64,000 nucleotides of DNA from JACRCT01 sp036504155. Its GTDB lineage: Bacteria; Myxococcota; Myxococcia; Myxococcales; UBA5297. Both the position numbers and the translations under genes were made by a program. The notes below the pieces were generated by a model. The model was not told the origin of the DNA and did not search any database. It saw only the letters and a program-made list of their open reading frames with translations. Below, one piece after another: positions 1 through 8,905 of this stretch (position 1 is the stretch's first letter; every line of letters begins with the position of its first letter). Location of the stretch: assembly GCA_036504155.1 (NCBI GenBank), contig DASXVQ010000170.1, positions 1 through 64,000 of the forward strand. Reading direction: 5' to 3'.

Positions 1-416
1 GCGGTGCACAGGAACGAGCCCAGGCACTGGTCGTGCGTGAGCTGCTGGCAGTCGCACTCGGCGGCCTTCTGGCAGGCGCCGGGGGCGTTGTCCCAGATGC
101 GCGGGACGCGCTCGGTCTGGCACGCTCCGTTCGCGCAGGCGGCGCGCATCGGGTTGCAGATCGGGTCGGTCTGGACGACCGGCGGGCAGTCGTTGGGGCC
201 CTTGCAGACCACGGTCCCGCCGTCGTCGACGGCGATCACCGAGCCGTCGGGCTTTGCCGTCGAAGCGTCGGGGATGGAGACGGAGCCGTCGGGGAGAGGC
301 GTCGAGCCGTCCTGTTTGGCGACCGAGTTGCCGTCCGCTGCGCCCAAGTCGACGGCCTGCAGGCATCCGGTCAGGGTCAGCGAGAGCACGGCGGCCAGTA
401 GGGGAGAAGCGCGCAT
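1..416 (-). CDS. Cys-rich lipoprotein, 3' part missing
   Basis: A minus-strand reading frame starts at ATG 416 and runs off the window edge open, giving 138 residues. It begins with a signal peptide ending in a lipobox (LTGC, Cys18), followed by a segment rich in Asp, Ser and Pro-Asp-Gly, the flexible linker usual in myxobacterial lipoproteins. The visible C-terminal part has many cysteines in CxxxxDC and CDC patterns, suggesting disulfide-bonded extracellular modules. It is probably anchored in the outer membrane or cell surface. No enzyme domain is visible. It is divergent from the MoxR gene, with about 300 bp between them. Function unknown. Confidence 0.75.
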   Translation of the reverse strand, partial: MRASPLLAAVLSLTLTGCLQAVDLGAADGNSVAKQDGSTPLPDGSVSIPDASTAKPDGSVIAVDDGGTVVCKGPNDCPPVVQTDPICNPMRAACANGACQTERVPRIWDNAPGACQKAAECDCQQLTHDQCLGSFLCT

Positions 417-674
417 CGAGAGCCTCCAGCGGCGACGACGAAAAGGCGAACGGGCGAGAGCGAGCAAACCACGTACCCCGGCGAGCGGTCGAGCGTGGAC
501 CTGGAAAATCGCGGGGTTAGCGCCCGCGGACGCACGGGCTGTCGGTGATTCCCGGACAAGGTCCGCGGCTGAACGACGGAAAACCGAGGACTGGACACCG
601 CCCTGCTCGGGGGCGGCCGGCCGCCGTGCCAGCCCGATGGAAGGGAGTAATATCTGCCGCCCGCCGTTGTTGCC

Positions 675-695
675 GGGCCCCTCGACAAGCTCGGG
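675..695. repeat. dispersed repeat, 'CCCCTCGACAAGCTCGGG' type
   Basis: A short GC-rich sequence, partly self-complementary (CCC-tcga-caagct-cGGG core), lies just upstream of the MoxR ribosome-binding site. Close relatives occur at 29,760-29,785 and, inside a coding sequence, at 29,916-29,936; a more distant relative is near 6,681-6,712. The rest of the gap from 417 to 714 shows no gene. It must hold the divergent promoters for the edge lipoprotein and moxR. Confidence 0.55.
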
Positions 696-714
696 ACCAC
701 CAGGAGAGCGTCTG

Positions 715-1737
<1,023 letters not shown>

Positions 1738-1812
1738 GGCAGGCGCACCCGCGGAGGTCTGCCGACGCTGGGCGACTTCCCTCAACTCATTCAAGAACAG
1801 CGAAGACTAGTG

Positions 1813-1833
1813 GTGGCAGGCCTCCGCGCCTGC
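1813..1833. repeat. GCAGGC-ctccgc-GCCTGC palindromic repeat
   Basis: A palindrome with 6-bp arms (GCAGGC / GCCTGC) around CTCCGC sits in the gap between the convergent moxR and GH114 genes. The same unit recurs at 2,855-2,880, 2,914-2,973, 42,710-42,801 and 45,590-45,647, always intergenic. Confidence 0.7.
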
Positions 1834-1839
1834 CCATCA

Positions 1840-2817
1840 CTACGGGCACGCCACCCGCCAAGCATCCAGCGCCAGCTTCTTGATGAGCGTCGAGAACCTC
1901 AGCGGCTTGGTCTTCGGGCAGACCGTGTCCGCCAGCGTCGCCGCTCCGTATTCGGTGTGGAAGACGGCCTTGTTCGCGGCGATGAAGCTGGTCGTGTAGC
2001 CGCCGCACTCGTTGTACTTCACGCACTCTTCGTTGAGAGCCCAGTCGTAGTCGCCGACGAGATCGTCCAGCTGATCGATGTCGTTCTTGAGCCCCACCGA
2101 GAGCCCGCGGACGTGCGCCTCGGTCGCGATGAACCGGTTGTAGGCGAGCTGGTCCGCGGCGGTGAGCGTGAAGCCGGTGTCGTTCAGGTAGCCGTCCATG
2201 TTGTCGGGCTCGACGCCGTCGCACTTCTTCTGCGCCGCGAGGTCGAGGCGCGCCTTCATCACCGGCTGCAGGCCCGCGCTGCTCACGTCGAGCCAGGACT
2301 CGCCCGCCCAGCCGTCCATGGCCTTGCCGATGGCCGCGGCGGGGAAGTCCGCCTTGTCCGGTCGGAAGTTCTCGTAGCTGCCGGCGCTGAAGTAGCAGAT
2401 GACGATCCGCCCGTCCGCGTGCAGCGCGTCGATGGTCGCCTGTGGCGTCTCGAAGAGATCGAGGTCATACATCGCCACGTCGAGCGAGGTGTCGATCATC
2501 CCGGTGAGCTGCCACTGCCAGCTCGTCTGCGGCGCGGGCTTCCAGATCGCCTGTGCCCCGGCGTCGGGCTTGGGGGTGCTCCCGGCGTCGGAGCCGGGCG
2601 GCAGCGCGGCATCGGCCTCCAGGGTCGTGGCATCGAGCGACGCGGAGGCGGCGGCATCGGTCCCGGTCGCGTTCGCGGCATCGGCGACTGACGCCGCGTC
2701 ATGGCCTTCGGTGGAGCCCGTGTCGGATGAGCCGCTGGAGGCATCGGCAGGCGAGTTCGCGGCGGGCTCCGAGCAGGCAGTCATCCCCAGGACGAGCAGC
2801 AAGGCCAGGCGGCGCAT
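1840..2817 (-). CDS. GH114-like lipoprotein (endo-alpha-1,4-polygalactosaminidase family)
   Basis: The protein has 325 residues. A signal peptide with lipobox (MTAC, Cys15) is followed by about 75 residues of low-complexity Ala/Asp/Ser/Gly linker, then a catalytic domain from about residue 92. Family hallmarks of GH114 are visible: WQWQLTG, YDLDLFET, ICYFSAGS, RPD, GWAGESWLDV, a KKCDGVEPDN segment, GFTLTAADQ, a GLKND motif and NEEC. The acidic residues in the EPDN and NEEC segments fit the catalytic pair of the family. GH114 enzymes cleave galactosamine-containing exopolysaccharide, so a surface role in trimming the cell's own or a competitor's matrix is inferred. The start at 2817 is favoured over the longer frame by the signal peptide. 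Flanked on both sides by palindromic repeats. Confidence 0.85.
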   Translation of the reverse strand: MRRLALLLVLGMTACSEPAANSPADASSGSSDTGSTEGHDAASVADAANATGTDAAASASLDATTLEADAALPPGSDAGSTPKPDAGAQAIWKPAPQTSWQWQLTGMIDTSLDVAMYDLDLFETPQATIDALHADGRIVICYFSAGSYENFRPDKADFPAAAIGKAMDGWAGESWLDVSSAGLQPVMKARLDLAAQKKCDGVEPDNMDGYLNDTGFTLTAADQLAYNRFIATEAHVRGLSVGLKNDIDQLDDLVGDYDWALNEECVKYNECGGYTTSFIAANKAVFHTEYGAATLADTVCPKTKPLRFSTLIKKLALDAWRVACP

Positions 2818-2854
2818 GGTCGACCTCCTGGCCGGGCATGGTACAGCGAAGGCC

Positions 2855-2973
2855 AGTGGAGGCAGGCCTCCGCGCCTGCTCTTGAGCGCCCCTACCTTCC
2901 TCCCCGCTTTTCTCAGTGGAGGCAGAGCCCAGTGGAGGCAGAGCCCAGTGGAGGCAGGCCTCCGCGCCTGCTC
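2855..2973. repeat. cluster of GCAGGC/GCCTGC palindromic repeats
   Basis: In the divergent gap between the GH114 gene and the next plus-strand gene there are two full copies (2,855-2,880 and about 2,946-2,973). They are separated by unique sequence and two truncated tandem units of the type AGTGGAGGCAGAGCCC (from 2,914). The half-units suggest the repeat grows or shrinks by slippage or recombination. Confidence 0.7.
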
Positions 2974-3075
2974 GTGGCGCTCCCGACCGACCGAAGGTAG
3001 CCGCCCGCGCCGTCCCGGAGCCCGGACCCCACTTGCGGTACACTTTCGCCTCCATCTCGCGTCCAGGAGGGGCCC

Positions 3076-3663
3076 ATGGCCAAAGTGACGAAGAAGAAGC
3101 CCGCGACGGCGAAGAAGGCGGCACCGGCCAAGGCCGCCAAGGCGGTCAAGAAGGCTCCGGTCGCGGCCCCGGACGAGACCCGCCTCGCGCTCGACCGCTT
3201 CCTCATCGGCATCTGGATCGACCGCGACCTGATGGGCTTCCTCGCCTCCAAGTCCCCGGCCGCCAAGCCGCTGGCGTCCCTGGCCCAGGCGCGGGAATTC
3301 GACCGCTCCCGCGAGGGCGAGAAGCTGCGCAAGGCGCTCTTCGGCAGGGATCGCCCCACCGAGATCGAGCGCTTCGAGGCGCTCCTGCGCCAGGGCGTCG
3401 ACTGCGTGATCGAGAAGATGCCGGTGCTGGCCGAGCTTCAGCACGACCTGCTGGCGCACACCGACGCGGTCCCGAAGGTGGACGGCCGCTCCCAGGCGAT
3501 GCGCGCCATCGCCGACTACGCCGCCGTCTCCCAGGTGAACCTCGCGGTTCAGGACGTGGGCCGGCTCGCCGTCGCCACGCTGGACCGCGTCGCCAACGCC
3601 CGCAAGGACGCCCTGGCCCGCCTGAAGGAGGCGCTGGCGGACTTCCCGTACCTGCGCCCCTGA
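3076..3663 (+). CDS. hypothetical protein with Lys/Ala-rich N-terminal tail
   Basis: The protein has 195 residues with no signal peptide. Residues 1-32 are a basic Lys/Ala/Pro-rich tail resembling histone H1-like C-terminal tails and could contact nucleic acid. The remainder is predicted mainly alpha-helical and contains no motif I recognise. A GGAGG lies 8 bp before the ATG. The gene is followed 12 bp later by a lipoprotein gene and leads a compact plus-strand group reaching 6,670. Function unknown. Confidence 0.8.
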   Translation: MAKVTKKKPATAKKAAPAKAAKAVKKAPVAAPDETRLALDRFLIGIWIDRDLMGFLASKSPAAKPLASLAQAREFDRSREGEKLRKALFGRDRPTEIERFEALLRQGVDCVIEKMPVLAELQHDLLAHTDAVPKVDGRSQAMRAIADYAAVSQVNLAVQDVGRLAVATLDRVANARKDALARLKEALADFPYLRP

Positions 3664-3675
3664 GCCGATCGAGCG

Positions 3676-4047
3676 ATGCGGCCGGCCCACCTCTCCTTCC
3701 TGCTGACCGCGCTGCTCTCGGCGTCGGCGTGCGGCGACACCGCGCTCGCTCGGCGCTACGAGTCGCTCCAGAGCGAGCGCAAGGCCGTCCAGCAAGACCT
3801 GACGCAGGCCTCGAACGAAGTGGACCGGCTCTTCTTCGAGGCGACCTCGTCCGAGCGCCAGGCCGGCAAGGCCATCGCCGGCGCCGCGCGCTGCGTGACG
3901 AACAAAGGCGCGTACCGCCCCGCCGAGCCGCTCACCTTCGGCCCGGCGCGGCAGCGCTACCAGGAGCACTCCTACCTCTTCCAGGAAGGCGCGCCCTTCG
4001 AGACCGCCGCGCTCGAGTGCGTCCAGGCGTCGATGGGCGGCCGATGA
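3676..4047 (+). CDS. small putative lipoprotein, helical
   Basis: The protein has 123 residues. It has a signal peptide ending SASAC (Cys19, an acceptable lipobox), then a charged helical stretch (about 28-70) likely to form a coiled coil, then a short conserved-looking tail with two cysteines. Its stop codon overlaps the start of the next gene (ATGA at 4044-4047), so the two are translationally coupled and probably work together in the envelope. No known family recognised. Confidence 0.75.
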   Translation: MRPAHLSFLLTALLSASACGDTALARRYESLQSERKAVQQDLTQASNEVDRLFFEATSSERQAGKAIAGAARCVTNKGAYRPAEPLTFGPARQRYQEHSYLFQEGAPFETAALECVQASMGGR

Positions 4048-4733
4048 GCCCTCGCCTCCGGCAGGTCGGGCTGACCGGGCTCTGCCTCGCCCTCTGCTCC
4101 TGCGGCGTCTCCCGGGCCACCGTCACCGCGCTCGAGGCCGACGTGAAGCGCGAGCGCGACGAGGTCCAGGAGACCCGGAGCCTCCAGCGGTCGATGGAGG
4201 CGTACGTCCGGGGCCTGAAGACCAACCACTTCCTGGCGCCGTACTCCTTCGTCTACCTGGGCCCGGGCGACCTGCTCCAGGCCCTCAGCGCCTTCCTGCC
4301 GTACCGCATCCCCGCCAAGGACCTGCTCGGCGACGCGGCCACCGGCGAGATCGAGGTGGTCAGCGTCAACCAGCCCAAGCTCGAGGCGCGCAACCGCGTC
4401 CGGCTGCAGCTGACCTGGGCCGGCAGGGACGTCCAGGCGGGAGATGAAGGTTCGGCCAAGGTCGCCGAGGCGTTCGCGGCCGGCGTGGTCGCGGAGATCG
4501 AAGCGAGCGTGGCCTATGACGCCGTGCACCGCTTCGCGTCGGTCACCCCCCGATGCCTCTCCGTCAACCTCAAGAAGAGCGACGACCCGGGAACGCGATC
4601 GCAGATCCTCGACCTCCTCAACCAGCGGGTGTTCGATCGCTCCGTCCCGGTGCCCATCCCTCCGCTCAACAACCAGCCTGCCGAGGCGGTCTTCCTGACC
4701 GGCGACCACGTGGTCGTCCAGTACCGCCAGTGA
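4044..4733 (+). CDS. putative lipoprotein, unknown family
   Basis: The protein has 229 residues; the start is set by the ATGA overlap with the preceding lipoprotein gene and by a signal peptide ending LCSC (Cys20). A charged helix follows (about 24-60). The rest is mixed alpha/beta with no recognisable catalytic motif. Together with the upstream gene it forms a coupled pair of envelope proteins. Function unknown. Confidence 0.75.
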   Translation: MSPRLRQVGLTGLCLALCSCGVSRATVTALEADVKRERDEVQETRSLQRSMEAYVRGLKTNHFLAPYSFVYLGPGDLLQALSAFLPYRIPAKDLLGDAATGEIEVVSVNQPKLEARNRVRLQLTWAGRDVQAGDEGSAKVAEAFAAGVVAEIEASVAYDAVHRFASVTPRCLSVNLKKSDDPGTRSQILDLLNQRVFDRSVPVPIPPLNNQPAEAVFLTGDHVVVQYRQ

Positions 4734-4773
4734 CGCCAGGCGGCCCTCGCACCCTCCGACGAAAGAACCCCCC

Positions 4774-5985
4774 GTGAGACCGCTGCCCCTCGTCCTTAGC
4801 TCCCTGCTCCTCGCCGCGCCGGCGCTCGCCGGCAAGCCCGAACCCGTGGTCGTGGTCAGCACCGGCCGCCTCGTCGTCCTCGGCGACCGCCAGGAGCTGC
4901 GCGAGCACCTGGAGAAGGCTGACCGCCTCCTCGCGGACGCGCTGCGCAAGGACACGCTGCGCAAGTCGGCGAAGAAGGCGCTGATCGAGGAGTGCCTGAA
5001 CAACGCGCGCAACCGGCTCGACAACGCCCGCGAGTTCCTGGGCTTCGAGCGCGAGGACGAGCAGGCCAAGGCGATCCAGAAGGAAGGCCGCGAGGACGAC
5101 GAGCGGCTGGCCGATGCGGTGGTCTCGCAGCGGCTGGTGGTCGCCGACCTCGACACCCTCTGGTGGGAGCTGGGGCGCGCGGACTTCAACCTGTCCCGGG
5201 CCGGCTCGGAGGCCGAGAAGCAGGACCTGCGCGACGTGATCGAGCAGGCGCGCGGCGAGGCGAGCCTGGCGCGCAGCGCGCTGGCGAAGAGCGTCGATCT
5301 CGGCAGGCCCACCGCGCCGCCGGCGGCGCCGCCCGCGCCGGAAGCGAGCCCGTTCCGCCCGGTCTTCCCCGCGCCCGCGTTCCCGCCCGCGCCGCAGGCG
5401 ATGTCGGAGCCGGCCTTCCAGGCGCTGCTCGCCGTGCTGGACCGCGAGGCGTTCGCCGACGACCGGCTGCGCGTGCTGGAGACCGCCGCTTCCTCGCAGC
5501 GCTTCGCCGGCGACCAGGTGCTGGAGCTGCTCACCCGCTTCCCGTTCTCGCACCACAAGCTCCGGGCCGTCCGGCTGCTCAAGGATCGGCTCGTCGAGAA
5601 GGGCGGCGAGTTCCAGCTCTACGGGGCCTTCACCTTCGAGTCCGACAAGGCGGCGCTCAAGCGCCTCCTCGACGGCGGCGAGCTGGAGGCGCCCAGGCCC
5701 ATCGAGAACGACGCGCTGGACCAGCTCGTCTCGGCGCTCAAGAAGGGCTTCGCCTCGCAGGTCGGCCACCAGATCCTGCGCGAGGAGGCGGGGCGGCGCT
5801 GGTTCCTCGTCGACCAGGCCTCGCGGGTCCTCGGCGTCTTCCCCACCTTCGACGCCCGGCTGCGGGCGCTGCAGATCGTGCGGCCGCGGGTGCTCGACCC
5901 GGAGAACTGGCAGCGGCTGGAGCCGCTCTTCGCGACGATGGACGACCGGGCCCAGCTGCGGGCACTCTTCGGGCCGGGACGCTGA
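4774..5985 (+). CDS. exported DUF4476-repeat protein
   Basis: The protein has 403 residues with a GTG start and a clear Sec signal peptide (cleavage after APALAG or so). Residues 25-170 are charged and helical; a Pro/Ala linker spans about 172-205. Two DUF4476-like repeats follow (about 210-300 and 310-400), each with the pattern hydrophobic helix, FxxDRLR, QVxELLTRFPF, and KLRAVRLL ending in a conserved hydrophobic segment. DUF4476 is common in myxobacterial and Bacteroidetes exported proteins; its function is not known. The next gene starts 1 bp after the stop, so they are co-transcribed. Confidence 0.8.
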   Translation: MRPLPLVLSSLLLAAPALAGKPEPVVVVSTGRLVVLGDRQELREHLEKADRLLADALRKDTLRKSAKKALIEECLNNARNRLDNAREFLGFEREDEQAKAIQKEGREDDERLADAVVSQRLVVADLDTLWWELGRADFNLSRAGSEAEKQDLRDVIEQARGEASLARSALAKSVDLGRPTAPPAAPPAPEASPFRPVFPAPAFPPAPQAMSEPAFQALLAVLDREAFADDRLRVLETAASSQRFAGDQVLELLTRFPFSHHKLRAVRLLKDRLVEKGGEFQLYGAFTFESDKAALKRLLDGGELEAPRPIENDALDQLVSALKKGFASQVGHQILREEAGRRWFLVDQASRVLGVFPTFDARLRALQIVRPRVLDPENWQRLEPLFATMDDRAQLRALFGPGR

Positions 5986-5986
5986 C

Positions 5987-6670
5987 ATGGACAAGCTCAT
6001 CTCGCTCGCCTGGGCGGCACTGCTCGGGGCCGTGGTCGTGCTGATGGCGGTGCCGGAGCTGCGCGCCGGCTTCGAGGCCGCCACGCGCGCGCACCCCTAC
6101 CTGCTGGGCCTGGTGAAGATCGGTGTGCTGGGCACGATGGGCGAGCTGTTGGGCAAGCGCATCGTGCGCGGGACCTGGACGCTCAGGGGCATCCGGCTCG
6201 AGCAGCGCTTCGTGGTCTGGGCCTTCCTGGGCATCGCCTTCGCCGCGGTGTTCCCGCTCTTCTCCTTCGGCGTCGACGGCCTGCTCAAGGCCGGGCTCCT
6301 CCCCGGCGAGGGCCGCGCGCTGGCGGCGGCGTTCTGGAAGTCCTTCTTCATGAACCTGATCTTCGCGCCGGTGATGATGGTCTTCCACCGGCTGACCGAC
6401 ACGCTCATCGAGCGCGGGCAGCTGCTCCAGCGCTGGCCGGTCACCGAGGCCTTCGTCTCCATCGACTGGAAGACCATGTTCCGGGTGCCGCTGCTCGCGT
6501 GCGTGTGGTTCTGGATTCCGGCGCACACCGTGACCTTCATGCTGCCGCCGGAGTACCGGGTGCTGAGCGCGGCGCTGCTGGCCATCGCGCTGGGCTTCAT
6601 CATGGGCTTCGCCAACCGCCGCAAGGCCTCCGACGCGCCGCCGGCGAACGTGCCGCCGGCGGTGGCCTGA
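5987..6670 (+). CDS. membrane protein, possibly Mpv17/PMP22-like
   Basis: The protein has 227 residues and about four to six hydrophobic segments (8-24, 74-98, 115-131, 160-180, 187-207). The C-terminal segment FRVPLLACVWFWIPAHTV followed by PPEYRVL resembles the C-terminal signature of the Mpv17/PMP22 membrane family (iWPxQxxNFxxxPxxxR). I propose that relation with modest confidence. It starts 1 bp after the DUF4476 gene stops. Role unknown; possibly a small inner-membrane channel. Confidence 0.6.
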   Translation: MDKLISLAWAALLGAVVVLMAVPELRAGFEAATRAHPYLLGLVKIGVLGTMGELLGKRIVRGTWTLRGIRLEQRFVVWAFLGIAFAAVFPLFSFGVDGLLKAGLLPGEGRALAAAFWKSFFMNLIFAPVMMVFHRLTDTLIERGQLLQRWPVTEAFVSIDWKTMFRVPLLACVWFWIPAHTVTFMLPPEYRVLSAALLAIALGFIMGFANRRKASDAPPANVPPAVA

Positions 6671-6792
6671 TCCCGTTCGTCCCGAGCCGTTCGGCAAGCT
6701 CGCGACCGGCCCCGGCGGCGCGAAGCGGATGCCGAGGGTCGAGGGTCGCGGGTCGCGGGTCGCGGGAAGAAGAGAAGCGGGAGCGGGGTCGG

Positions 6793-7027
6793 CTACAGCC
6801 CGCCCACGCCGGGCTGGTAGCCGAGGAGCAGGTTGTCGGTCTCCGTGGTGCAGCGCGCCAGGCAGCAGACCATCGTGCTGTCGCCGCGCGCGCCCGAGAA
6901 CGCCGACGTGCCGCAGCCTGAAGCACGCGGCACTCGCGGCAGGGCTCGTCGCCCGGCTCGTAGCCGGTGGTGTCGAGGTCCAGCCTGGCCCCGCCGAGCG
7001 GACGGAGGTGCTCGGGGCGCGCGGCTA
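6793..7027 (-). pseudogene. remnant of a Cys-rich protein gene, frameshifted
   Basis: Reading the minus strand downstream of the stop at 7030, one frame gives about 37 residues including LDLDTTGYEPGDEPCRECR. After a single-base shift near 6,915-6,920 (CAGGC-TGCGGC, one base short), another frame continues with CGTSAFSGARGD and CCLARCTTETDN, then stops at 6793. Joined, they look like the C-terminal part of a disulfide-rich extracellular protein with no start codon. It may be a decayed gene or a sequencing error. The rest of 6,671-6,792 holds only short direct repeats of GGGTCGC/GGGTCGA. Confidence 0.4.
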
Positions 7028-7029
7028 TC

Positions 7030-8634
7030 TCAGAAGGCGACCGGCACCGTCGGCAGGCAGACCACGGCCTTCGCCGAGTCCGGCGTGGGCTGCGTGTCGG
7101 AGACCTGCACGTAGACGAAGTACCCGGTGTAGGTCGGGCCCATCGGGACCTTGAAGGTGGTCGCGTCGGAGACGTCGGTGACCCAGCCGGAGATCTTGCC
7201 GTCGGCGGACATCGTGAGCCCGGAGGGCAGGCCCCACTTGGTCAGGCCCAGCAGCGAAAGGTCCGGCGCCTGCTGCTCCTCCCACTTGTACGGCTTGAGC
7301 CCGCCCTTGGCGGTCAGCTGCCCGGAGTAGGGCACGTACTGGATCAGCGTGGGCATGGTGACGATGTAGAGGTTGACGAAGGGGATCTTGACGATCTGCT
7401 GCTCGCTGGTGACGACCAGGTCGCCGATCTTCACGTTGAGCGTCAGCGGCTGGTCCGCGTAGCCGGGCGGGGTCAGCGAGTCCACGACGCGGAAGGTGGC
7501 GTGGTAGGTGCCGGGCACCTCGGTGATGCCGCTGAGCGCGCCGCTGGCGAACAGGTCGATGCCCTTGGGGATCTCGCCGGCGATGACGCCCCAGGCGTAC
7601 GGGGCCTGGCCGCCGGTGGCGTTGAGCTTGGCGTCGTACTGGTCGCCGGCGGTGCCGTCGGGCAGCGACTTGGTGGTGATGGTCAGGACGCCCTTGGGCG
7701 TGACCTCGAGCGTGAACTCCTTCTGGGCGGTGGCGGTGAGCGCGTCGGTGACCTTGAAGGTGGCGGTCGCGGAGCCGGCGGCGTTGGCGGTGCCGGTGAT
7801 CGAGCCGTCGCCCGCGAGCGTCAGGCCGTCGGGCAGGGTGCCGGTGGCGAGCGACCACGCGTACGGCGCCTTGCCGCCCTTGGCGGTCATGGAGAACGAG
7901 TAGGGCGTGCCGACCTGCGCGCCGTTGATCGACGGCGTGATGATCTCCGGCTTGGTGGCGACGCAGGCGCCGTCGGTGCAGGACTCCCACGCCTGGCAGG
8001 TGGCGGACGAGACGCAGGAGACGCACTGGCCGAACAGGCAGCCCTGGCCCTCGGGGCAGGGCGTGCTGGTCCACTTGCCGGAGGCGTCGCACGAGTAGAG
8101 CGTGGTCTGGCCGCAAGCCTTGTCGCCGCTCTTGCACGCGCTGGGCAGGCACGCGCCGTCCATGCAGGAGGTGCCGGCGCCGCAGGAGCCGCCGGCGACC
8201 CAGGCCGTGCCGCCGACATTGCAGCGCTCCGGGGTGCCGCCGCTGCTGCAGCGGGTCGCGTCGGGGGTGCACACCGGGGTCTTGCACTCGCCGCCGTCGC
8301 AGACGGTGCCGGCGCCGCAGGCGGCCGGGTCCGACCAGCCCTGGCCGTCGGTGGTGCAGGCGCGCACGCCGCCGTCCTTGCACTGCTTGGCGCCGGGGAC
8401 GCAGTTGAGCTTCTGGCAGGAGCCCTGCCAGCACAGCAGGCCGTCCTCGCACTTGCGCGCGCCCCAGCCGCCGTCCTCGCTGCACTCGAGCACGTACTCC
8501 GGCGCGCCGATGCAGGTGGCCTTGGCGGCGCCGCACAGGCTCTGCGGCGGCGAGGCGTCGGGGCTGCCCGCCGGCGGGGTGGAGGAGCAGGCGGCCAGCG
8601 AGAGGAGGGCGAAGAGCAGGGCGATGCGGTTCAT
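7030..8634 (-). CDS. large lipoprotein with Cys-rich modules and putative Ig-like domains
   Basis: The protein has 534 residues with a signal peptide and lipobox (LAAC, Cys16). Residues about 33-250 form a series of CxxG-type disulfide-rich modules. From about 255 there are two to three domains with the pattern APYAWSLATGTLPDGLTL or APYAWG...IPKG, followed by TxxFxVxD. This is the signature of putative-Ig (He_PIG) domains common in bacterial surface proteins. It is probably displayed on the outer membrane for binding or adhesion. The ORF is open 45 codons upstream, but the signal peptide fixes the start at 8634. It is divergent from nothing nearby; the RavA-like gene ends 270 bp upstream on the same strand. 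Confidence 0.8.
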   Translation of the reverse strand: MNRIALLFALLSLAACSSTPPAGSPDASPPQSLCGAAKATCIGAPEYVLECSEDGGWGARKCEDGLLCWQGSCQKLNCVPGAKQCKDGGVRACTTDGQGWSDPAACGAGTVCDGGECKTPVCTPDATRCSSGGTPERCNVGGTAWVAGGSCGAGTSCMDGACLPSACKSGDKACGQTTLYSCDASGKWTSTPCPEGQGCLFGQCVSCVSSATCQAWESCTDGACVATKPEIITPSINGAQVGTPYSFSMTAKGGKAPYAWSLATGTLPDGLTLAGDGSITGTANAAGSATATFKVTDALTATAQKEFTLEVTPKGVLTITTKSLPDGTAGDQYDAKLNATGGQAPYAWGVIAGEIPKGIDLFASGALSGITEVPGTYHATFRVVDSLTPPGYADQPLTLNVKIGDLVVTSEQQIVKIPFVNLYIVTMPTLIQYVPYSGQLTAKGGLKPYKWEEQQAPDLSLLGLTKWGLPSGLTMSADGKISGWVTDVSDATTFKVPMGPTYTGYFVYVQVSDTQPTPDSAKAVVCLPTVPVAF

Positions 8635-8905
8635 CGGCGACCCCGGGGAGATGGAGGCGGGAGGTGAAGGAGGCCGAGTATAGCCGCCCGCGGGCGCCAT
8701 TTTCCTGCTGCGACCCATGTGATCGTTGCGGGCGCGTGGGAAAGGGCCGGCGAAATCTCCTCGGCGCACCGGCGCTCCTTGGCATCGGCGACCTCGAGGA
8801 GCGCGCGGAGGTCGTCATAGTCCTGGGGCCGGAGGCGATCGTCTCAGCCTCGGCCATGCCGGTGCCTCGACGCACGAGCGCAGCCCCGAGCGCGTCGCGG
8901 TCCTC

